Assembly: GCA_020720185.1 (NCBI GenBank)
Contig: DYPB01000011.1
Coordinates: 1 to 35,401, forward strand
Direction: 5' to 3'
DNA: 35,401 nt
Source: Flavobacterium psychrophilum
GTDB taxonomy: Bacteria; Bacteroidota; Bacteroidia; Flavobacteriales; Flavobacteriaceae
A program made the translations under genes and the position numbers. Below, piece by piece: positions 16,650 to 24,594 of the stretch. How positions within the stretch are numbered: position 1 is the first letter of the stretch; each line of letters begins with the position of its first letter. The notes beneath the pieces were generated by a model. It ran no database searches and was not told the origin of the DNA. It was given only the letters and a program-made list of their open reading frames with translations.

Positions 16650-17396
16650 ATGAATATATTAGTCTGCATCAGCCATGTACCCGATACTACTTCAAAAATT
16701 AATTTTGCCAATGGCGATACTGAATTTGATACAAACGGCGTGCAATTTGTAATCAATCCTAATGACGAATACGGCTTAACGAGAGCCATTTGGTTTCAGG
16801 AGCAACAAGCTGCAACTGTTACAGTTATCAATGTTGGCGGAGTTGAAACCGAACCAACTTTACGAAAAGCACTTGCCATTGGTGCCAATGAAGCTATAAG
16901 AATAAATGCCAATCCAACCGATGGTTTTTTTGTAGCAAAACAATTAGCCGAAGTGGTTAAAGCTGGAAATTACGACCTTATAATTGCAGGAAAAGAATCC
17001 TTAGATTACAATGGAGGTATGGTTCCTGGAATGTTAGCTGGAATACTTGATTGTAATTTTTTAAACTCATGTGTATCAATAACTATTGATGGAAATAATG
17101 TTTCGGCAGCCCGAGAAATTGATGGTGGAAAAGAAATAATTACAACAAATTTACCATTGATTATAGGTGGACAAAAAGGATTGGTTGAAGAAAAAGATTT
17201 GCGAATTCCAAATATGCGAGGTATTATGACCGCAAGAACCAAAGAATTAAAAGTTCTCGAACCAATAAACGCAACCACAGAAACAAAAGCCGTAAAATTT
17301 GAAAAACCAGCTCCAAAACAAGCCGTAAAACTTATAAATGCTGATAATCTTGACGAATTAATCAACCTATTACACAACGAAGCCAAAGTAATTTAA
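16650..17396 (+). CDS. etfB: Electron transfer flavoprotein, beta subunit
   Basis: Small subunit of the ETF heterodimer, which accepts electrons from acyl-CoA dehydrogenases and similar flavoenzymes and passes them toward the quinone pool. The protein starts MNILVCISHVPDTTSKINF, the usual beta-subunit opening (KxPxT). It continues with the adenine-nucleotide alpha-hydrolase-like fold: YDLIIAGKESLDYNGGMVPGM (about 110-130), DGGKEIITTNLP and RIPNMRGIMTAR (about 187-198). The length, 248 aa, is normal. Its partner etfA starts 39 bp downstream, so the two form an operon. Confidence 0.96.
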   Translation: MNILVCISHVPDTTSKINFANGDTEFDTNGVQFVINPNDEYGLTRAIWFQEQQAATVTVINVGGVETEPTLRKALAIGANEAIRINANPTDGFFVAKQLAEVVKAGNYDLIIAGKESLDYNGGMVPGMLAGILDCNFLNSCVSITIDGNNVSAAREIDGGKEIITTNLPLIIGGQKGLVEEKDLRIPNMRGIMTARTKELKVLEPINATTETKAVKFEKPAPKQAVKLINADNLDELINLLHNEAKVI

Positions 17397-17435
17397 TTAC
17401 AAATCTTCAAATTATTCAATTTTAAATAAAATTTT

Positions 17436-18401
17436 ATGTCTATACTAATATACGCAGAAACCGCTGAAGGAAAGTTCAAAAAAGTAGCTTTTGAATTAGC
17501 CTCTTATGCAAAAAAAATAGCAGACCAATTATCAACAACCGTTACCGCAGTAACAATAAATGCTGGAGATGTATCAGAATTATCAAAATACGGTGTCGAT
17601 AAAATTTTAAAAATAAACAACGAAAAATTATCCAATTTTACGGCAAAAGCTTATGCTGACGCTATCAAACAAGTTGCACAAAAAGAAAGGTCAGAATTAG
17701 TCTTATTATCATCAACAACCGATAGTTTATATCTTGCACCTCTTGTTTCTGTTGGTCTCAATGCAGGTTTTGCTTCAAATGTAGTTGGATTACCCGTTTC
17801 GATAACACCTTTTCATGTAAAACGAAACGCTTTTTCTAACAAAGCTTTTAATATCACTGAAATATCAACCGCTATTAAAGTATTATGTTTGTCAAAAAAC
17901 TCTTTCGGATTAATCGAAAACACTTCAAATGCCTCGCAAGAAGATTTTATTCCAACAATTAACGATGCTGATTTTGGTGTGAAAGTACAAACTGTCGAAA
18001 AAACAACAGGAAAAGTAACTATTGCTGATGCCGATATTGTAGTATCAGGAGGTAGAGGAATGAAAGGACCAGAAAATTGGGGAATGCTTGAAGAAATGGC
18101 AACCGTACTTGGTGCCGCCACCGCTTGTTCAAAACCTGTGTCTGATTTGGGTTGGAGACCTCATAGCGAACATGTTGGACAAACAGGAAAACCAGTAGCG
18201 ACCAATTTATATATTGCAATCGGGATTTCTGGAGCCATCCAGCATATTGCAGGTATCAACTCATCAAAAGTAAAAGTTGTAATAAACACTGACCCAGAAG
18301 CACCATTTTTTAAAGTAGCCGACTATGGAATAGTAGGCGACGCTTTTGATATTGTGCCTCGATTAACCCAAAAATTAAAAGAATTTAAAGCAAATAGTTA
18401 A
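17436..18401 (+). CDS. etfA: Electron transfer flavoprotein, alpha subunit
   Basis: FAD-binding large subunit of ETF. The N-terminal ETF domain covers about residues 1-185. The C-terminal FAD domain begins with IVVSGGRGMKGPENW at about 201-215, followed by SDLGWRPHSEHVGQTGK and LYIAIGISGAIQHIAG. VVINTDPEAPFFKVADYG (about 285-302) completes the FAD site. The protein is 321 aa, a normal length. It is the last gene of the etfBA operon, and a hairpin terminator lies about 75 bp downstream. Confidence 0.97.
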   Translation: MSILIYAETAEGKFKKVAFELASYAKKIADQLSTTVTAVTINAGDVSELSKYGVDKILKINNEKLSNFTAKAYADAIKQVAQKERSELVLLSSTTDSLYLAPLVSVGLNAGFASNVVGLPVSITPFHVKRNAFSNKAFNITEISTAIKVLCLSKNSFGLIENTSNASQEDFIPTINDADFGVKVQTVEKTTGKVTIADADIVVSGGRGMKGPENWGMLEEMATVLGAATACSKPVSDLGWRPHSEHVGQTGKPVATNLYIAIGISGAIQHIAGINSSKVKVVINTDPEAPFFKVADYGIVGDAFDIVPRLTQKLKEFKANS

Positions 18402-18476
18402 GGTGGGTTCTATAAATTAGTTTTTTTGTAAATTTATTTTTTTATTTTGATATAATTAATTGTTATGAAAAATGAT

Positions 18477-18522
18477 AAAACAACTAAAACCCGTTTTTTA
18501 AGCAAGTTTTAGTTGTTTTTTT
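18477..18522. terminator. Terminator between etfA and the convergent trpB
   Basis: AAAACAACTAAAAC (18477-18490) pairs perfectly with GTTTTAGTTGTTTT (18506-18519) over a 15-nt loop. T-runs flank it on both strands, so it can serve both converging genes. Confidence 0.8.
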
Positions 18523-18554
18523 AATTACTTTTGAATAGATATTACTCGAGTTTT

Positions 18555-19721
18555 TCAGCAGAGCCTACTTACATCTTTATCGCCTCTACCCGAAAGATTT
18601 ATTACTACTAACGAATTTTTATTTTTAAATAATTTTTGAGCCAAAGCTACTGCATGCGAAGTTTCAATTGCTGGAATTATCCCTTCTATTCTCGATAAAA
18701 GATTGTAAGCCTCAATAGCTTCATCATCAGTAATTGGAAAATACTCCGCTCGTTTAATTTCTTGCAAATGAGCATGTTCGGGTCCAATTCCAGGATAATC
18801 TAAACCTGCCGCAACAGAAGCCGAAGCAACTGGCTCTCCATTCTCATCAACTAAACAAAGGGAATGCGAGCCTTGAAAAATACCTGGTTTTCCAAATGTT
18901 AGGGTTGCAGCCGTTTTGCCAATTTCCAAAGATTCGCCTCCTCCCTCTGCACCATACAATTTTACAGTGGGTTCGTTTATAAAATGTGCAAAAGCACCAA
19001 TTGCATTTGATCCACCTCCGATACAAGCCACAACTGCGTCGGGTAATTTTCCTTCTACCTCAATGATTTGTTTTTTTATCTCTTCGCTAATTACCGATTG
19101 AAAATAACGAACAATAGTAGGATATGGATGTGGACCAACAGCTGATCCTAATAAATAAAAGGCTTGTGGATTATTTACATAATAGGTTAGGGCAGCATCC
19201 ACCGCATCTTTAAGGGTTGCTCTTCCATCTGTTGCTTGAATAACTTCTGCTCCCAAAGTAACCATTCTTTCAACATTAATTTTTTGCCGTTCAGAATCTA
19301 CTTTGCCCATAAAAACTTTACATTTCATCCCCATTAGTGCAGCCACTGTTGCAGTAGCAACTCCATGCTGACCCGCTCCAGTTTCTGCAATAATTTCTGT
19401 AGCACCCATTCGTTTGGCTAATAATATTTGCCCTAAGGTGTTATTGATTTTATGAGAACCCGTATGGTTTAAATCTTCTCTTTTTAAATAAATAACACTC
19501 CCAATTAATTTTGATAAATTTTCAGCTTTGTATAAGGGTGAGGGTCTGCCTACAAAGTTTTTTAGTAAATCTTTAAATTCATTTTTAAATTCATCATCGT
19601 CTTTATAACGCAAAAATGTTTCATAAAGTTCATTCAATTTTATGGCTAAATGTTCTGGCACAAACTGACCACCATAATTTCCGAAATAACCAATTTTGTT
19701 TTCTACTGTTTCTGTTTTCAT
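18555..19721 (-). CDS. trpB: Tryptophan synthase beta chain
   Basis: PLP enzyme that condenses indole and L-serine to L-tryptophan. Residues 388; starts MKTETVENKIGYFGNYGGQF. The PLP Lys is Lys91 in NHTGSHKINN, the catalytic Glu is Glu113 in AETGAGQHG, and the phosphate loop GGGSNAIG lies at about 235-242. GRPSPLYKAENLS and SGRGDKD are also conserved, so this is the TrpB1 type, which normally pairs with TrpA. No trpA or other trp gene is in the window: downstream is a terminator and the opposing etfA. The gene is preceded by its own leader-peptide attenuator, so it seems to be a single-gene, tryptophan-controlled unit. Either the organism has a split trp operon or this is a second trpB. Confidence 0.97.
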   Translation of the reverse strand: MKTETVENKIGYFGNYGGQFVPEHLAIKLNELYETFLRYKDDDEFKNEFKDLLKNFVGRPSPLYKAENLSKLIGSVIYLKREDLNHTGSHKINNTLGQILLAKRMGATEIIAETGAGQHGVATATVAALMGMKCKVFMGKVDSERQKINVERMVTLGAEVIQATDGRATLKDAVDAALTYYVNNPQAFYLLGSAVGPHPYPTIVRYFQSVISEEIKKQIIEVEGKLPDAVVACIGGGSNAIGAFAHFINEPTVKLYGAEGGGESLEIGKTAATLTFGKPGIFQGSHSLCLVDENGEPVASASVAAGLDYPGIGPEHAHLQEIKRAEYFPITDDEAIEAYNLLSRIEGIIPAIETSHAVALAQKLFKNKNSLVVINLSGRGDKDVSRLC

Positions 19722-19758
19722 AATAAAATATTTATATAATTAAGTTAAATTTTTTGAC

Positions 19759-19791
19759 ATAAAAAAACCGCAAGAGAATATCCTGCGGTTT
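19759..19791 (-). terminator. Attenuator (intrinsic terminator) in the trpB leader
   Basis: On the minus strand AAACCGCA (19791-19784) pairs with TGCGGTTT (19772-19765) over an 11-nt loop, followed directly by a run of T. It lies 43 bp before the end of the leader region and before the trpB ATG, so it would stop transcription ahead of trpB. Its 5' arm overlaps the sequence TATAAAC (19794-19788). That sequence can instead pair with GTTTATA (19819-19813) as an antiterminator. Confidence 0.8.
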
Positions 19792-19826
19792 ATACTTTTT
19801 AAAGTTGGTGTATATAAACAAAACAG

Positions 19827-19883
19827 TTACTCCCTATATGAGAAAACCATTTGCCACCAATTATTTTTGTTTATTGAATACAT
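19827..19883 (-). CDS. trpL: trp leader peptide with tandem Trp codons
   Basis: On the minus strand an 18-codon frame reads MYSINKNNWWQMVFSYRE, with adjacent TGG codons at 19859-19857 and 19856-19854, then TAA. It begins about 12 nt after the predicted transcription start of a full-consensus promoter and ends 36 nt before the terminator stem. Two Trp codons in a row are rare by chance. TTGGTG (19860-19855), overlapping the Trp codons, can pair with CACCAA (19810-19805). GTTTATA (19819-19813) can pair with TATAAAC (19794-19788), and the latter region can form the terminator. A ribosome stalled at the Trp codons would block the first helix and favour the antiterminator. This is the classical attenuation logic of enterobacterial trpL. 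No Shine-Dalgarno is seen, which is normal in this phylum. Confidence 0.8.
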   Translation of the reverse strand: MYSINKNNWWQMVFSYRE

Positions 19884-19901
19884 TTTTGTTGTTTAACGAT
19901 G

Positions 19902-19932
19902 CAAATATACAATTATTTTTAATGTTTGCAAA
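19902..19932 (-). promoter_or_regulatory. Promoter of the trpL-trpB unit
   Basis: On the minus strand TTTG (19932-19929), exactly 19 nt, then TATATTTG (19909-19902). This is a full match to the Bacteroidota TTTG-N19-TAnnTTTG promoter and one of the two best in the window, with the tRNA-Asn promoter. Transcription would begin near 19895. Confidence 0.8.
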
Positions 19933-20128
19933 TTTTTATAGTTTTTTTTTGAAATATTTTAATGGTTTTCTAAAAGTAACGAAATTATTTCTTGATTTGG
20001 TTGTTTTTTTGAGTGAGGAATAATTGTAAAAATCCTTTATCGTCGTTTTTTTGTCAAGAAAATTACTTCAAAAAACTTTATTTTCAAAGGAGAGGTACTC
20101 CAAAATATTATTTTTTTATAGCTGATAA
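19933..20128. other. Remainder of the trpB to arginase-family intergenic region
   Basis: Between the trpB promoter and the stop of the arginase-family gene I see AT-rich sequence without a credible gene. A weak GGAG/CTCC hairpin near 20088-20100 could end the arginase-family transcript on the minus strand, but its T-run is poor. Confidence 0.4.
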
Positions 20129-21214
20129 TTAAAAAATCAATTTATCTCCTACATTTAATCCGCTGTTTTTTGCCAACATACCGCATAAATGATACAACAT
20201 TCTAGCACCTACATTGCCATCCCAATCATCGTTTGGATTGGCACTTGGAGCTACCTCAACAAGGTCGAAACCGATAATTTCTTTGCCTGAATTTGCTAAT
20301 TTACTTAACAAATAAGTAGCTTGTTCAAACGAAAAACCACCAGGAACTGGGGTTCCCGTATTAGGACAATACCATGGATAAAGCCCATCAATATCAAAAC
20401 TTACGGTAACTTTTTGCGGTAAAACTGCAATGATTTCATCGCATTGCTGTTGCCAAGATTTTCCTGTAAATGCTGCCGTTTTCATATCTGTATCGGTATG
20501 AACAATTACTCTTTCTGTTTGTGCAGTTTCGACTTCTTGCTGACAAAAATCTCTTATTCCAACCTGAATAATTTTGCTTATTTGATTGATTTTTAAGGCA
20601 TTGTACATAACTGATGCGTGAGAATAGGTAAAACCTTCATAAGCAATTCTTAAATCCATATGAGCATCAAGATGCAGAATCCCAAAATCATTATGTTTTG
20701 TGGCTAATGCCTGATAATAGCCTAATGGAGTGGAATGATCGCCGCCTAAAAGTGCTACTTTTTTACCCTGATTAAGCCAATATATCGTTCGGTTTTTTAC
20801 TAAATCATTCATTTTCTCGCAAACGGTATTAATGCAGTCTAAACTGGTTTGTAATTTTGCGTTTTCTGAAGTGTTTTCGCCGTTTTCTAAAGCTTTTATA
20901 ATTGTTTGTGCCTCTTCTTTGTGTTTTTTAGAATCCTCTTTCCATTGATTGGTTTGGTCATTCAAATCTAAAAAAATGCCTAATTTCCATAACTCTGGAA
21001 ACTCTTGATGATGCAAATCTACTTGAAAGGAGGCCTCTAAAATAGCCTCTGGACCATCCGATGCTCCTGCTCCATAACTTACGGTTACCTCCCAAGGTAC
21101 TGGAATAATAATAATTTCAGATTGGTTTGCATCAAACGGAAGTCCATAAATACTTTCGTTTGCCAAACCTGGTTGGCTTGGATCAAAATTTTGTAGAATT
21201 TGTTCTTTTGTCAT
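20129..21214 (-). CDS. Arginase/agmatinase/formimidoylglutamase family hydrolase
   Basis: Ureohydrolase-fold enzyme with a dimanganese site. The metal ligands are all visible: GGDHST (His160), LDAHMDLR (Asp183, His185, Asp187) and SFDIDGLYP (Asp274, Asp276). YGAGASDGPEAIL near residue 47 and FDLVEVAPSANPNDDWDG near 316 are family hallmarks. An insertion of about 60 mostly charged residues (90-150) before the first metal motif sets it apart from classical agmatinase and is usual in the Bacteroidota subgroup, often annotated formimidoylglutamase or agmatinase family. Substrate is not decided by the sequence or neighbours. A consensus -7 box sits just upstream, and no neighbour is co-directional within 200 bp. 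Confidence 0.88.
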   Translation of the reverse strand: MTKEQILQNFDPSQPGLANESIYGLPFDANQSEIIIIPVPWEVTVSYGAGASDGPEAILEASFQVDLHHQEFPELWKLGIFLDLNDQTNQWKEDSKKHKEEAQTIIKALENGENTSENAKLQTSLDCINTVCEKMNDLVKNRTIYWLNQGKKVALLGGDHSTPLGYYQALATKHNDFGILHLDAHMDLRIAYEGFTYSHASVMYNALKINQISKIIQVGIRDFCQQEVETAQTERVIVHTDTDMKTAAFTGKSWQQQCDEIIAVLPQKVTVSFDIDGLYPWYCPNTGTPVPGGFSFEQATYLLSKLANSGKEIIGFDLVEVAPSANPNDDWDGNVGARMLYHLCGMLAKNSGLNVGDKLIF

Positions 21215-21224
21215 CTTTTTTTTG

Positions 21225-21232
21225 CAAAGGTA
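21225..21232 (-). promoter_or_regulatory. Promoter -7 box of the arginase-family gene
   Basis: On the minus strand this reads TACCTTTG (TAnnTTTG), 10 bp before the start codon. This implies a very short or absent leader. Confidence 0.45.
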
Positions 21233-21343
21233 TTATTTTTTAATAAATTTTACATCGGACTATTCGTTGTTTTTTATAGATTATTTGAGAATAAAAAAAC
21301 TAAAAAACACACTTGCTAATGGGATTTAATAAGTTAAACCTAC

Positions 21344-21351
21344 TATTTTTG
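21344..21351 (+). promoter_or_regulatory. Promoter -7 box of mutY
   Basis: TATTTTTG matches TAnnTTTG and lies 16 bp before the mutY ATG. The nearest upstream TTG (21313) is too distant for standard spacing. Confidence 0.45.
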
Positions 21352-21367
21352 CGTTTTAAACAAAAAT

Positions 21368-22393
21368 ATGAACTTTAGCAATCAATTAATCAACTGGTAT
21401 TCAGAAAACAAACGAGAACTGCCGTGGCGAAACACTACAAATCCGTATCATATTTGGCTGTCTGAGATAATGTTGCAACAAACCCGAGTGGCACAAGGAC
21501 TGCCTTATTTTGAGGCTTTTGTAAGTTGTTTTCCTACTGTTTTTGATTTGGCAAATGCCTCTGAAGAACAGGTTTTGAAGTTGTGGCAAGGTTTGGGTTA
21601 TTATTCTAGAGCCAGAAATTTGCATCAAACGGCACAAATTATTGCCTATCAAAAAGGGGGTATTTTTCCTGATAATTATAATGATTTACTAAAACTTAAA
21701 GGCATAGGCACTTATACCGCAGCTGCAATTGCATCGTTTGCAAATCAAGAAAATGTGCCTGTTGTTGATGGAAATGTGTTCAGAGTACTCTCTAGATATT
21801 TTAATGTTGAAGATGATATTGCTATTTTTTCTACTAAAAAGATATTTTGGGATTTGGCTTTATCTCTAATGCCAAAAGGCAATTCAGCGGAATTTAATCA
21901 AGCTATAATGGAATTTGGAGCATTGCAATGTGTACCTAAAAGTCCTAATTGTAATAGTTGTATTTTTAAGAATAGTTGTGGAGCATTGCAACACAAAAAA
22001 GTAGATCAATTACCCGTTAAGGTTAAAAAGATTAGCGTTAAAAATCGTTTTCTTAACTATTTGATTTTTATGGATTCAAAGAATCAAACTAAAATACAAA
22101 AACGAACCGAGAAAGGAATTTGGCAAAATTTGTATGAATTTCCGTTAATAGAAACTGAAAAAGCTGAGGATATTGATTTTATTGTTAATGAATTAAAAGC
22201 TGAAAACAAGATAATTAGTATAAAAGCAGGGAATACGGATGAAATTATTCATAAATTAACACATCAAAGACTACATATCAAGTTTTGGGAGATTATGATT
22301 GAAGATAGAATTGAGGATGGAATTGATTTAAAAGAAATAAAATCATTTCCTTTTCCGATTGTAATTTTCAATTTTATTGAGGAATTTTTATAG
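21368..22393 (+). CDS. mutY: A/G-specific adenine DNA glycosylase
   Basis: Removes adenine mispaired with 8-oxoguanine, preventing G:C to T:A transversions. The N-terminal HhH-GPD domain contains LPWRNTTNPYHIWLSEIMLQQT with catalytic Glu33. The helix-hairpin-helix is LKGIGTYTAAAIASFA, followed by VPVVDGNVFRV with catalytic Asp134. The 4Fe-4S loop is C-x6-C-x2-C-x5-C at Cys188, 195, 198 and 204. The C-terminal ~110 residues are the NUDIX-like 8-oxoG recognition domain, weakly conserved as usual. At 341 aa it is complete and normal in length. Confidence 0.97.
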   Translation: MNFSNQLINWYSENKRELPWRNTTNPYHIWLSEIMLQQTRVAQGLPYFEAFVSCFPTVFDLANASEEQVLKLWQGLGYYSRARNLHQTAQIIAYQKGGIFPDNYNDLLKLKGIGTYTAAAIASFANQENVPVVDGNVFRVLSRYFNVEDDIAIFSTKKIFWDLALSLMPKGNSAEFNQAIMEFGALQCVPKSPNCNSCIFKNSCGALQHKKVDQLPVKVKKISVKNRFLNYLIFMDSKNQTKIQKRTEKGIWQNLYEFPLIETEKAEDIDFIVNELKAENKIISIKAGNTDEIIHKLTHQRLHIKFWEIMIEDRIEDGIDLKEIKSFPFPIVIFNFIEEFL

Positions 22394-22470
22394 AGAATTT
22401 TTCATTTTTTAAATTTATCTTTTACAAAATTCTTAAATTCTATAATAGGTATTAGACTATTTTATAAATT

Positions 22471-22510
22471 AAAAAAAACTGCCCAAAAATAACTTTCTGG
22501 GCAATTTTTT
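22471..22510. terminator. Terminator between mutY and the M13 peptidase gene
   Basis: TGCCCA (22480-22485) pairs with TGGGCA (22498-22503). The minus strand then runs into eight T and the plus strand into ATTTTTT, so it can serve both converging transcripts. Confidence 0.75.
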
Positions 22511-22531
22511 AGTAACTTATTTCTATATCAT

Positions 22532-24592
22532 TTACCAAATTTTTACTCGTTTTTCTGGGGCAAGATACATTTTTTCGCCTTCTTTAATATCGAATGCTTG
22601 ATAGAAAGTATCTAAATTTAAAAGTGGTACAAAGGCACGGTACATTCCTGGTGAGTGTGGGTCGGTTTTTACTTGATTTTTTAAGGCTTCGTCTCTCATT
22701 TTTCCTCTCCAAATTGTTGCCCACGAAATGAATAGTCGTTGTTCGGGTGTGTAGCCGTCAATTAAACCTGGATTTCCATTTTCTTTCAAATATAGTTGTA
22801 AACCATCGTAAGCGGCGTTGATACCGCCTAAATCTCCTATATTTTCTCCTAATGTGAATTTTCCATCTACAAAAGTTCCAGGCAAAGGCTCTAATGCACT
22901 ATATTGTGCTGCTAACTGATTACCTAATGCCGTGAATTTTTTTAAATCCTCAGGCGTCCACCAGTCAACTAAATTTCCATCTGCATTATAACTCGCACCT
23001 TGATCATCAAAACCATGCGAAATTTCGTGCCCAATTACTGCTCCTATTCCTCCATAATTTACTGCTTCGTCAGCTTTGTAATCATAAAAAGGAGGTTGTA
23101 AGATTGCGGCTGGAAACACAATTTCGTTATACGACGGGTTGTAATAAGCGTTTACAGTTTGTGGCGACATTCCCCATTCGGATTTATCAACAGGTTCTGA
23201 CAATTTATCTAAATCTTTTTTCCATGTCCATTGGCTTACATTTTTGATGTTTTGATAGTAACTGCCACCTTCTTTTGGGTTTACTACTAACATTGCTGAA
23301 TAATCTTCCCATTTATCAGGATAGCCTATTTTTATGGTTAGTTTTTTTAATTTTTCGATGGCTTTTAGTTTGGTTTCTGGCGACATCCAAGTTAAATTGT
23401 TGATTCTAATTTCATAGGCACGCATCACATTTTTTATCATCTTTGATGCTTTTTCTTTTGCCTCGGCAGGAAACATTTTTTCTACATATAATTTCCCTAA
23501 TGATTCGCCCACGGTTCCATTTACAACTTGTAACGCTTTTTCATGTTGAGGTCTTTGTTTCAGTGCTCCTGTTAATGATTTTCCATAAAATTCCCAGTTT
23601 GCTTTTTCAATATTTGTAGATAGCTCCCCCGATGCACCTCTTAATAGTGTCCAACGCATATAGGCTTTCCAGTGATCTACTTTATTTTCTTCAAAAATAG
23701 TTTGCAAAGCCGCCATATATCGAGGTTGAGTAACTATTATTGTGTCTATTTTTTGAAAACCAACTCCTTTTAAATAGGTATTCCAATCTACTATTGGGAA
23801 CATTTTTTGTAAATCAGAGATTGCCGTTGGATTGTATTGTTTTTTACTATCTCGGCGTTCTACACGGTCTAATCTTGGTTTAGACATTTGTATTTCGAGA
23901 GCTAATATTTTATCTGCATCGGATTTTGCACTTTCTGGACTTTGCCCAAGAATTTGAAGCATTTTTGCAATATGTAGTGCATATTTTTCTCTTTTTTCTT
24001 TGGAATCTTTCTCCTCAGAAACATAATAATCTCTATCAGGCAAACCCAAACTACCAGGACCAATACTTACTACATTTCGGTTGCTGTTTTTTTCATCTGC
24101 ACCAACTCCTACTCCAAAAAATCCTGCACCGCCTCCAATAGATTCGGTTTCCATCAAAAATTTTTGCAAATCTTGAATGTTTTTTACAGCATCAATTCGG
24201 GCTAAATCGGATTGTATCGGATTAATTCCTGCCTTGTTTCTATACACGGTATCCATAACCGAATTATATATACTTATTGCTTTGCCTTGATCGGTATTGG
24301 ATTTGTATTTTGAATCTCGTGCGGCGGCTTTCAAAATTGCTAAAGCATCTTTATCGGTATTTTGACGCAACTCATCAAAACTGCCCCAGCGGGTTTTATC
24401 TGCTGGTATTTCGGTTTTTAATAACCAAGTTCCGTTTACGAATTTAAAAAAATCCTCTCCTGGTTTTACGGATGTATCCATTGCCGTAAGATTAATTCCT
24501 GGTTTCTGATTTTTGCTTTTTGGTACTTTTATTTGGGCAGTGGCGGTCAATCCTATTAAAATTGTTCCGCAGATGATTAGTTGTTTTTTCAT
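22532..24592 (-). CDS. M13 family metallopeptidase (neprilysin/PepO-like)
   Basis: Exported zinc endopeptidase. The signal peptide MKKQLIICGTILIGLTATAQ is followed by the M13 N-terminal domain (about 35-425) and the catalytic domain. The zinc motif is VIGHEISHGFDDQG with His522, Glu523 and His526. The third ligand is Glu583 in GENIGDLGG, with Asp587. NAYYNPSYNEIVFPA (about 481-495) is the substrate-binding strand. The C-terminus carries the family's conserved W at the penultimate or last position (RVKIW). The protein is 686 aa, a normal length, and has no T9SS tail, so it is probably periplasmic. It starts 2 nt after the stop of the T9SS propeller gene upstream and is the last gene of that tight block. 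Confidence 0.95.
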   Translation of the reverse strand: MKKQLIICGTILIGLTATAQIKVPKSKNQKPGINLTAMDTSVKPGEDFFKFVNGTWLLKTEIPADKTRWGSFDELRQNTDKDALAILKAAARDSKYKSNTDQGKAISIYNSVMDTVYRNKAGINPIQSDLARIDAVKNIQDLQKFLMETESIGGGAGFFGVGVGADEKNSNRNVVSIGPGSLGLPDRDYYVSEEKDSKEKREKYALHIAKMLQILGQSPESAKSDADKILALEIQMSKPRLDRVERRDSKKQYNPTAISDLQKMFPIVDWNTYLKGVGFQKIDTIIVTQPRYMAALQTIFEENKVDHWKAYMRWTLLRGASGELSTNIEKANWEFYGKSLTGALKQRPQHEKALQVVNGTVGESLGKLYVEKMFPAEAKEKASKMIKNVMRAYEIRINNLTWMSPETKLKAIEKLKKLTIKIGYPDKWEDYSAMLVVNPKEGGSYYQNIKNVSQWTWKKDLDKLSEPVDKSEWGMSPQTVNAYYNPSYNEIVFPAAILQPPFYDYKADEAVNYGGIGAVIGHEISHGFDDQGASYNADGNLVDWWTPEDLKKFTALGNQLAAQYSALEPLPGTFVDGKFTLGENIGDLGGINAAYDGLQLYLKENGNPGLIDGYTPEQRLFISWATIWRGKMRDEALKNQVKTDPHSPGMYRAFVPLLNLDTFYQAFDIKEGEKMYLAPEKRVKIW

Positions 24593-24594
24593 AT

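Noticed and set aside
19805..20023. A 72-codon plus-strand frame across the trpB upstream region
   Set aside because: It is antisense to the promoter, leader peptide and attenuator of trpB, starts with a non-ATG codon and has a low-complexity, Phe-rich composition.
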